Shown in pieces: positions 57,540 to 64,000 of a DNA stretch of 64,000 nucleotides. A program made the translations under genes and the position numbers. The notes under the pieces were generated by a model. The model searched no databases. It saw only the letters and a list, made by a program, of their open reading frames with translations, and was not told the DNA's origin. The stretch lies in NCBI GenBank assembly GCA_024235175.1, contig JACKMX010000004.1, forward strand, positions 682,001 to 746,000. Reading direction: 5' to 3'. Position 1 is the first letter of the stretch. Each line of letters opens with the position of its first letter. This stretch comes from Chromatiaceae bacterium. GTDB taxonomy: Bacteria > Pseudomonadota > Gammaproteobacteria > Chromatiales > Chromatiaceae.

Positions 57540-57611
57540 AACAATTTATCCGCGTGGTGTGTGAGGTTCCGGCCGGAAGCTGAGAGATGCCCGCTCCATA
57601 CCATGGAATCT

Positions 57612-57638
57612 GTTTCGGCGGTTGATACCCAACCTTTA
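57612..57638 (-). promoter_or_regulatory. FliA (sigma-28)-type promoter of the Cache MCP gene
   Basis: On the minus strand TAAAGGTT, an 11-base spacer, then GCCGAAAC; consensus TAAAGTTT-N11-GCCGATAA. The start codon is 73 bp downstream. Confidence 0.65.
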
Positions 57639-57766
57639 ATTCATCGGCATTTTCCTACAAAAAATCCGATGTTACCGGTTGCAGGCGGGAGAAGTGGCAA
57701 TCCGGCTCTGGCGGGCTGGCCACCGGAGCCTGAAATTCAAACGTTTGTGGAAACGCCGTGCCGACG

Positions 57767-58288
57767 CTACCTGCCGGCAGCTTGCACGCGCCGTGATGCA
57801 ACAAGCGCCAGTCCCGCGATGAGCAGCAGCCAGACTGGCGGCTCGGGAACAAAATTGAGCTCCAGCCCGGCAAACCGGTCCTCGCTCAAATCACCATCCT
57901 GCAGCGGCGGAGCGCCGGTAAGCGGCTGCCTGGGCTGAAATGGGTTGTCTGGATCGACCCCGATACCAAGCAGCGCCTCGCGCATCAGTTCCGGAGAGGA
58001 GGCGGCCTTCTCGACCAGCGGTGCATCCGCCAGAAAATCGCCGAGTTGCAGGAAATCCCCGGCAAACTCTTCCGTCGCGCCGGTCGGTCCGAGCGGCAGA
58101 TCGATGCCGGAGAAGGCCACGCTATCGAAGAAAGTGGTCACCAGACTGCCCTGAAATTTCTTGCAGCTGAAGCTGGTGGCGACGATCAGATCGAACACCT
58201 GTCCCAGGGCGGCATCATAGTCAAACTGTTTGTCAAAACGGCTCTCGGCGGTGCCCGCGAGGTTGGCGAAGCCGGAGTCATCAATTGA
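57767..58288 (-). pseudogene. PEP-CTERM protein missing its signal peptide
   Basis: The frame is open for 174 codons. It ends in a PEP-CTERM tail (VPEPPVWLLLIAGLALVAS, then RR). The part before the first possible start (GTG 58198) still reads as protein (DDSGFANLAGTAESRFDK, QFDYDAALGQVFDLIV), but no ATG or signal peptide exists before an in-frame stop at 58289. The gene therefore looks cut at its 5' end. If GTG 58198 is used, a 143-residue product without signal peptide could not reach an exosortase. Confidence 0.65.
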
Positions 58289-58497
58289 TCAGTCTGCTGC
58301 ATTTAAACCGACACACCCGGCAATGTCGATTGCTCCGTGCAGGCTGGCTCGGGTAAGGCCAACAGCGTCGAAAACGAGATGTAAACCAACTCCCGGAGCG
58401 CGGCCTGTTCTGCAATGTGACTCCCTCAATCTTTATTTCGGACTGCCGTTATCAGATTTGGACTCAGAACATTTAGTAAAGATGGGAGTGGATTTCA

Positions 58498-60225
58498 GTG
58501 TCAGATCGCATACTGCTGGTCGATGACGAACCTTTTATTTTATCGGGATACAAGCGCGGACTGGGCAGGCATTACACCGTGGATACCGCCAATGGTGGCG
58601 CCGATGCCATCCGGATGTTTGAACGGCTGGAATCGGATTCCTATGCCGTTGTAGTTTCCGATATGCGAATGCCTGAGATGGATGGGGTGGAACTGCTAAA
58701 CAGACTGGCCGATTCACACCCGGAAACCGTTCGTATCATGCTGACCGGAAACTCCGATCAGCAAACGGCGATCGATGCGGTAAACCATGGGCGTGTATTC
58801 AAGTTCCTGACTAAACCTTGTTCTGCCAGCGAACTCAAAAGTACCCTGGAGCAGGCCCTTGCACACTATCGGAGAGAGCGGGAAAAAGCGGATGCCTCGG
58901 CAAAGGATGCAATCGCGGTTGACTATCTCAACGCCAAACTCTCTCACCAGTCAAGGCACGACATTCTTACCGGTCTGTGCAACAGGTATGCCTTCGAAGA
59001 AGCACTGAAATCTGCGCTGAAAGGCGCCGGAGCGAACTCCCAGACCCATATATTCGGTTTTCTGGATGTCGACCATTTCCATCGTATCAATGATATCTGT
59101 GGATACACCGCGGGAGATGAACTGCTGCGGCAACTGGGGAGTCTACTTTCGCACCATCGGCGCAGTGAAGATATCATCGCCCGCTTGGGCAGCGATCAGT
59201 TCGGCTTGATCTTGAAGGATAGTACGCTTGAACAGGGAGAAGCACATCTGCAGATGCTGCATGAAAAGTTCAAACAGTTCACCTTTCATTGGGACGAGAA
59301 CAGCTATGATCTAAGCATCTCCATTGGCCTGATACCGATAGACAGCACCAGCGAGTCTGTCGCAGCCCTTTTCAGCGCTGCGGAAACCGCCTGCAATGTT
59401 GCAAAAGATCAGGGACGAAACCGGATTCATATAGGCGACGCGAATGATATGGCCCTGACTCAACGGTTAAATGAGATGCAGTGGGTCACACGAATCATCC
59501 AGGCGCTAAAAGAGGAGCGATTCCATCTCTATCACCAGACCATTGAAGCGATCGATCCAGGCGAGCAGGAAGGTGAGCACTATGAAATTCTGCTCAGAAT
59601 GGAGGGCCGAAGTGGAGAGTTGATCTCTCCAGCGGATTTCATGCCTGCCGCTGAAAACTATCAGTTATCCCCCCGTCTGGATCGCTGGGTGGTTGCTAAG
59701 ACGATCAACTGGCTGAATGAAAACCCAGACCATCTGGAGCGGCTTGCAGTCTGCTCAATCAATCTTTCCGGTCTATCCATGGGCGACCAGGAGACATTGG
59801 GGTTTATTCGGCATACGCTGGAGCACTCCAACGTTCCACCCAGTAAAATATGCTTCGAAGTTACCGAAACCGCAGCCATCAGCAACCTGGACGCCGCAGT
59901 CCGTTTCATGCACACGCTGAAATCTATCGGCGTTCTCTTCTCCCTGGATGACTTTGGCACCGGGCTCTCCTCATTCGCCTATCTGCGCACGCTGCCGGTT
60001 GACTATCTCAAGATCGATGGTACGTTCGTGAAGCAGATTGACCGCAGTATTGTTGACTGGACCATGGTTAAATCAATTAATGAAATGGGCCAGATCATGG
60101 GCAAAAGAACCATTGCGGAATTTGTTGAAAATGAAGAGATATACTCACAGTTATCCGAAATTGGAGTTAACTACGCACAGGGGTTTCTATTAAGTGAGCC
60201 CCGCCCACTGATCGATAAAAATTGA
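58498..60225 (+). CDS. response regulator with degenerate GGDEF and EAL domains
   Basis: A 575-residue protein starting at GTG. Receiver 1-120 has its Asp55 in VVVSDMRMPEMDG and Lys in FLTKPCS. The GGDEF-like domain (150-310) has Gly-Ser-Asp-Gln-Phe at 231-235 in place of GGDEF, so cyclase activity is unlikely. The EAL domain (335-570) has EIL at 363-365 but keeps the metal and catalytic positions: Asn422, Glu454, the DDFGTG loop at 484-489, Lys505 and Glu541. It may hydrolyse c-di-GMP, with the GGDEF part as a GTP or regulatory site. The receiver resembles those of RpfG-like regulators. No kinase is adjacent. Confidence 0.92.
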   Translation: MSDRILLVDDEPFILSGYKRGLGRHYTVDTANGGADAIRMFERLESDSYAVVVSDMRMPEMDGVELLNRLADSHPETVRIMLTGNSDQQTAIDAVNHGRVFKFLTKPCSASELKSTLEQALAHYRREREKADASAKDAIAVDYLNAKLSHQSRHDILTGLCNRYAFEEALKSALKGAGANSQTHIFGFLDVDHFHRINDICGYTAGDELLRQLGSLLSHHRRSEDIIARLGSDQFGLILKDSTLEQGEAHLQMLHEKFKQFTFHWDENSYDLSISIGLIPIDSTSESVAALFSAAETACNVAKDQGRNRIHIGDANDMALTQRLNEMQWVTRIIQALKEERFHLYHQTIEAIDPGEQEGEHYEILLRMEGRSGELISPADFMPAAENYQLSPRLDRWVVAKTINWLNENPDHLERLAVCSINLSGLSMGDQETLGFIRHTLEHSNVPPSKICFEVTETAAISNLDAAVRFMHTLKSIGVLFSLDDFGTGLSSFAYLRTLPVDYLKIDGTFVKQIDRSIVDWTMVKSINEMGQIMGKRTIAEFVENEEIYSQLSEIGVNYAQGFLLSEPRPLIDKN

Positions 60226-60364
60226 ACACTTCCACACAGCTCTCTCAGCCAGTACTTCCCGCCGATCGGACAGTGGATCGATCCGGCAACCATTCAATCC
60301 GGTTTAGGTTGTAACATATGTGGTGTTAGAGATTGAGCTGACCATCCGCTGCAGGAGATGAAAG

Positions 60365-61783
60365 GTGGATTTCAAACAGGATGCCGGGATTCTGGTCTGT
60401 CTGCTGGAGCAGTACCTTGAAGAATCACGGGAAAAACGGAAACCGGTATTAGAGCTGCCGAAGCTGGCCGAGCTTATTGCACGGCTCGACCTTGAACCCT
60501 TCGTCACAAACGGCGGGCTTACCGGAGCGGCGCTGCAGGCGTTCCTCCATCGCTATCTGGGCGCGACCACCAGGCTGCATCATCCAGCCTACTTCGCCCA
60601 CCAGGTGGCTGTGCCGCACTACGCGGGATCCCTGGCGGCGATGGTGGACGGATTTACCAACAACCCTATGGCGATATACGAGATGGGTCCCGCGGCGGCC
60701 GCTATCGAGTACTTCATCATCAACTGGATGCTGAAAAAAGCGGGTTGGGCACCGATGCCACAGGTGCCGGGAGAAGGGATTCCGGGAGGTCACGGCGGCG
60801 GTGTGCTGACCCATGGCGGTTCACTGGCAAACCTTACCGAATTGATCGCCGCTCGCACACGGGTTGCCCCCGACGTGTGGGAAACGGGTGTGCCGGGGGA
60901 TCTGGCGATACTTGCGCCGGCGCAGTCGCACTACTCCATCGCGCGGGCCGCCGGAATACTCGGCCTGGGGAAGCGCGCGTTCTATCCGCTGGAGGTGGAT
61001 GAGGGAGGCGTGGTGAAACCGGATCGGCTCACCGCCGCGCTGCAGCGCCTCTCCGCTGATGGACGACGGCCGATGGCCCTGGTCGCCAATTGCTGCAGCA
61101 CCGCCGTGGGCCGCTATGACCCGCTGCGCGAGATCGCCGCATTCTGCCGCGAACACGGCATCTGGCTGCATGTCGACGGTGCACACGGCGCCAGCGCGCT
61201 GCTCTCGCCCCGGCGGCGTGCGCTGCTGGCCGGGATCGAACTGGCCGATTCGCTGATCTGGGACGCCCACAAGATGCTGCGCACGGCGCCTCTTTGCGCT
61301 GCCGTGCTGGTGCGTGATCATCGCAACCTGGAAGGGGCGTTTCATCAGGAGGCAAGTTATCTGTTTCACGCCAAGCGACAGCCCGGAGTGGATCTGATCC
61401 ACCGCACCGTGGAGTGCACCAAGGCGGCATTGGGGTTGCGGCTCTTCATGGTGCTGGGCGCGATGGGTGAGCGTGGACTGGCTGGCTATATGGACCGGCA
61501 ATCCGATCTCGCGCAGGAAGCATACTGCTTCTTTGAGTCACAGCCCGACTTCTCTTGTCCCGCGGAACCGCAGAGCAACATCCTCTGTTTCGCTTATCGG
61601 GACTGGAATGAGGAACACCTCCGCATGCGCGATCAGATGATCACTGACGGCACTTTTTATCTTTCGACCACACAGCTGAATGGACGCTGGTACCTGCGCC
61701 TGGTTTTCATGAATCCGTTGTCAGGAATGAAAGAGGTGGAGGCATTGGCAGACAGGCTGCGCAAGTCCGAACGGGGTGGGTGA
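60365..61783 (+). CDS. PLP-dependent (group II) decarboxylase
   Basis: A 472-residue fold-type I enzyme of the aromatic/diaminobutyrate/glutamate decarboxylase family. The motif GGVLTHGGSLANLTEL, HVDGAHGASALL (Asp binding the PLP nitrogen) and the Schiff-base Lys303 in WDAHKMLRTAP are present. It removes CO2 from an amino acid; the substrate may be 2,4-diaminobutyrate, aspartate or an aromatic residue, and cannot be told here. The GTG start follows GGAGATGAAAG. No transporter or second pathway gene is next to it. Confidence 0.9.
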   Translation: MDFKQDAGILVCLLEQYLEESREKRKPVLELPKLAELIARLDLEPFVTNGGLTGAALQAFLHRYLGATTRLHHPAYFAHQVAVPHYAGSLAAMVDGFTNNPMAIYEMGPAAAAIEYFIINWMLKKAGWAPMPQVPGEGIPGGHGGGVLTHGGSLANLTELIAARTRVAPDVWETGVPGDLAILAPAQSHYSIARAAGILGLGKRAFYPLEVDEGGVVKPDRLTAALQRLSADGRRPMALVANCCSTAVGRYDPLREIAAFCREHGIWLHVDGAHGASALLSPRRRALLAGIELADSLIWDAHKMLRTAPLCAAVLVRDHRNLEGAFHQEASYLFHAKRQPGVDLIHRTVECTKAALGLRLFMVLGAMGERGLAGYMDRQSDLAQEAYCFFESQPDFSCPAEPQSNILCFAYRDWNEEHLRMRDQMITDGTFYLSTTQLNGRWYLRLVFMNPLSGMKEVEALADRLRKSERGG

Positions 61784-61840
61784 CAAAAGCGCACCATTGG
61801 CATCGCTCACCAGTCTCTTTCGACTACCTATAAGCTCTGC

Positions 61841-61996
61841 TTAAAAAATGTCGGTTTTGTCGTGCGCATCGTCCTCCGCCTGGGTATCAAGTAGAAGCTC
61901 CCGCAGATCTCGTTTGTCCTGCCGGTTCTTATACAGGAAGTAGCCCAGGCCAAAGGCAAGGAGGAGGAGCAACATAAGCAGAATAAAGCCGGTCAT
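61841..61996 (-). CDS. 51-residue single-TM protein
   Basis: ATG at 61996 opens MTGFILLMLLLLLAFGLGYF, a strong TM helix, followed by a charged tail (KNRQDKRDLRELLLD, then DDAHDKTDIF). It has the form of small bitopic membrane proteins of CcoQ/CcoS-like size, but no family motif is clear. The ribosome site is weak. It lies between the decarboxylase and the cytochrome gene on the opposite strand. Confidence 0.55.
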   Translation of the reverse strand: MTGFILLMLLLLLAFGLGYFLYKNRQDKRDLRELLLDTQAEDDAHDKTDIF

Positions 61997-62306
61997 GGCA
62001 GAGCTTTTTAGTAGGTCAGGATGATAAAATCAATGCCTGCCCCGTAAAAAACCAATCCTCTTCAATCTTCTTCAAAATTACCAGGCGGCATCACACGGTT
62101 TCAAAGCGGGTGTAATTTCAGTTGTCAACTTCCCCCAGTAAAGGATAGTATGCGGCACGCAAAAGGAAGAGGGCGTCATACGCTTATCCGGTGCAGACGT
62201 GCCTGGCTTGGACCACATCGATGCCATACCTGCTGCAGGGTAAGTTAGTGTCAGCTCTCCGAATGCGTGGATCAAGGCTGGTAAAATATACGGGAGGAAC
62301 AGCAGT
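61997..62306. other. upstream region of the diheme cytochrome gene
   Basis: No gene seen. TTGTCA, 18 bases, TAGTAT near 62119-62148 is a possible sigma-70 promoter for the cytochrome gene; weak. Confidence 0.3.
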
Positions 62307-62921
62307 ATGAAATTTAGCAAGTTGGATGTTTTTGGAACTGTCATTAGTGCTCTGATACTGGTGGCGGCGCCATTGGCCGCGGTGGCCGGCGTAGACGAGA
62401 TGGCCAAGGAGTGTGACGAATGCCATGGTAAGGGAGGCAACAGCACAGAGCACAAGGATGTCCCCAGCATCGCCGGTTTTTCGGCGGTAACAATTGAGGA
62501 TACCCTCAACCAGTACAAAACAGGCGACCGCAAGGGAATGAAATACAAGGAAGATGATGGAGAAGAGACGGACATGAACAAGGAGGCGGAAGAGCTCAGT
62601 GATGAGGACATCAAAGCACTGGCCAAGCACTATGCCGGGCAGAAATTTATCGCGCACAAACAGGATTTCGATGCTGCGCAGGTTAAGAAAGGCGCCAAGG
62701 TTCATGACAAGAGCTGCGAGAAATGCCACTCCGAGGGTGGCACAAACGCTGCGGACGACGCGGCCATTCTCTCCGGACAGTGGCGCGACTACCTGGAAAC
62801 TCAGATGAGCGACCTCCATAGTGGCAAGCGCGATGCGCCAAAGAAGATGATGAAGAAGTTCGAGAAACTCGAAGACGGCGAAATCAAGGCGCTGATCGAG
62901 TACTACGTCAGCCAGCAGTAA
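62307..62921 (+). CDS. periplasmic diheme cytochrome c (c4/FccA-like)
   Basis: A 204-residue protein with a signal peptide (ISALILVAAPLAAVAG) and two class I heme domains: Cys36-x2-Cys39-His40 (CDECHGKGG) and Cys137-x2-Cys140-His141 (CEKCHSEGG). Met residues in GDRKGMKYKE and the KKMMKKFEKLEDGE region are likely sixth ligands. The order resembles cytochrome c4 and the cytochrome subunit of flavocytochrome c sulfide dehydrogenase. No flavoprotein gene is adjacent, so a free electron carrier is more likely. GGGAGGAA precedes the ATG. A terminator follows. Confidence 0.92.
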   Translation: MKFSKLDVFGTVISALILVAAPLAAVAGVDEMAKECDECHGKGGNSTEHKDVPSIAGFSAVTIEDTLNQYKTGDRKGMKYKEDDGEETDMNKEAEELSDEDIKALAKHYAGQKFIAHKQDFDAAQVKKGAKVHDKSCEKCHSEGGTNAADDAAILSGQWRDYLETQMSDLHSGKRDAPKKMMKKFEKLEDGEIKALIEYYVSQQ

Positions 62922-62938
62922 TTATCACCTGCTCCTGC

Positions 62939-62963
62939 AAAGCCGCCTTCGGGCGGCTTTTTC
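62939..62963 (+). terminator. rho-independent terminator of the cytochrome gene
   Basis: AAAGCCGCC-TTC-GGGCGGCTTTTT: perfect stem with T run, 17 bp after the stop. Confidence 0.9.
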
Positions 62964-63089
62964 ATGCATTGGACTATGGCCATGCAATCGTTTGAAACTG
63001 GCCGTCAAAACACCCAGGCTTCGGAATGCAGGAAACAGTACCTTGTTACGTCCAGCGGGCGGTAACCCGGTCCGCTATTGAATCGTCCG

Positions 63090-64000
63090 TCAGTCCAGCA
63101 GCCAGGTAAACCGAACGATGTCGCCAGCATAGGCACTGAGGTTCATCGCGTCGCTGCGCACGGTGTTGCCCCGGTCGCGAAAGCGCAATTCCAGCCGGGT
63201 AGCGGCTGCGAAGTTGGCACAGGATTCTGCATCTTTACCCGCAGCGATGAGTTTTCCGACACCGCTCACCTGATGTTCCAGTGTCTTGGCATGCAGTGTC
63301 TTGTTGAGCATGCAGACCCGCGTGATCGCCGGATTGCCAGAGCCGCCATCGACACGGAAATGGCGGATCAATCGGCCAGTGCCACCACCCAGCACGACCG
63401 GTGCCTGATAGTGGATATCCTGCACAAAGGTCTGGTCTGTGCCAACCGTTGACAGCCATTCGAATCGCACCAGGCTGCCGGCATAGGCATCCAGATTCAT
63501 GGCATCGGACCTGACCACCTTACCGTCATCGACAAAACTGAAGTTCAGCCGGGTGCGTGCCGGGAAGTTCGCGCAGCTCTCGCTGCCCTCGGAGTCCGCC
63601 ACCAGATGATTCACGCCGGATGCGGAATGGGTGATGCGCTTGGGCGTCGCGGTACTGTTCACCACACACACCCGCGTGAGCGCCTTGTCGGCAACAGCAT
63701 CGCGGGTCTGCGACTGTCTGATGCTGCCATGGATCGCGCCATTGGTGTAGGCGATGTCCTGGATAAACTGCTCACCGCTACCGAAGATCGGCTTAATGCC
63801 TCCGGTCGGCGGCGCTGGCTGCGTGCCGGCATGGATCGGCGCACCATCACAGCCTACCGTCGGATCGTCCTGCACGGCCGTGGTTGCCCAGACAACACCG
63901 CCGAAGTCGATACCCGCACCCACACTCGGCGTCAGCACGAAACCCTGAAAAACATTGTCGTAACCGAACCAGAGCGTCACGCCCACATCCAAGCCGGGCT
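63090..64000 (-). CDS. repeat protein with two ~100-residue modules (5' end outside window)
   Basis: The frame is open to the right edge, so the gene is partial. At least 300 residues remain. Two tandem modules are clear: each has FxQDI at its start, an IRH/IRQ strand, TRVCxxN, a SGVxxLxA turn, SESCANF or AESCANF, and ends VRSDAMNLxAYAGxxVRFxWL. The two Cys per module probably pair, suggesting an exported beta-sandwich protein. The visible start of the piece (VGVTLWFGYDNVFQGFVL) looks like part of another domain. No family recognised. Confidence 0.75.
   Translation of the reverse strand, partial: PGLDVGVTLWFGYDNVFQGFVLTPSVGAGIDFGGVVWATTAVQDDPTVGCDGAPIHAGTQPAPPTGGIKPIFGSGEQFIQDIAYTNGAIHGSIRQSQTRDAVADKALTRVCVVNSTATPKRITHSASGVNHLVADSEGSESCANFPARTRLNFSFVDDGKVVRSDAMNLDAYAGSLVRFEWLSTVGTDQTFVQDIHYQAPVVLGGGTGRLIRHFRVDGGSGNPAITRVCMLNKTLHAKTLEHQVSGVGKLIAAGKDAESCANFAAATRLELRFRDRGNTVRSDAMNLSAYAGDIVRFTWLLD

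Overview
The window reads as a chromosomal segment of a motile, Gram-negative bacterium with mid-50s GC, most likely a gammaproteobacterium. Supporting signs are lipobox lipoproteins, Sec signal peptides, PEP-CTERM sorting tails, an NptA-type Na/Pi transporter, a YibH/YibI-like (HlyD plus DUF3302) pair, FliA-type promoters and a periplasmic diheme cytochrome c. A Gly/Tyr/Pro-rich secreted repeat protein and the diheme cytochrome would fit a sulfur oxidiser (Chromatiales-like), but that is inference. No rRNA, tRNA, CRISPR array or complete insertion sequence was seen.

Region 1-23.8 kb is a signalling region. It holds four hybrid histidine kinases (one cut by the window edge), an HD-GYP response regulator, a periplasmic binding protein overlapped with its kinase, a CheX-domain/histidine-kinase fusion paired with a CheY-like regulator, a PEP-CTERM protein, a Na/Pi symporter, and a PDC-sensor/MCP pair. 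Matches to the FliA consensus (TAAA...-N11-GCCG..AA) stand before the CheX-kinase operon and the PDC/MCP pair, and a third stands before the second MCP at 57.5 kb.

Region 23.9-31 kb carries envelope genes: lipoproteins, an EamA transporter, a SYLF protein, the HlyD/DUF3302 pair and an RT0821-like surface protein. It also has the first copy of a 226-bp terminal-inverted-repeat element with a perfect 9-bp target duplication.

Region 31.2-39.5 kb has three consecutive modules. In each, a minus-strand TolB-like/TPR transcriptional regulator is divergent from a plus-strand gene for an exported protein (a small unknown protein, an alpha/beta hydrolase broken by two frameshifts, and a cupin). The first two regulators are recent paralogues.

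Region 39.5-43.9 kb is a repeat-rich patch: a partial GIY-YIG duplication, REP-like 14-bp tandem repeats, two copies of a GGACGGAGG hairpin around a PEP-CTERM gene, a PIN-toxin tail, a 2-phosphoglycerate-kinase-like gene, and the second 226-bp element.

Region 43.9-64 kb returns to signalling and metabolism: a CheB-CheR-PAS fusion with a PAS partner, an aldo/keto reductase, a Gly-rich secreted protein, a binding protein plus hybrid kinase, phosphofructokinase, a DUF302 protein, a Cache MCP, a truncated PEP-CTERM gene, a REC-GGDEF-EAL protein, a PLP decarboxylase, a diheme cytochrome c and a repeat protein cut by the right edge. The overall theme is dense environmental sensing (chemotaxis, c-di-GMP and phosphorelay) mixed with small mobile repeats and decayed genes.
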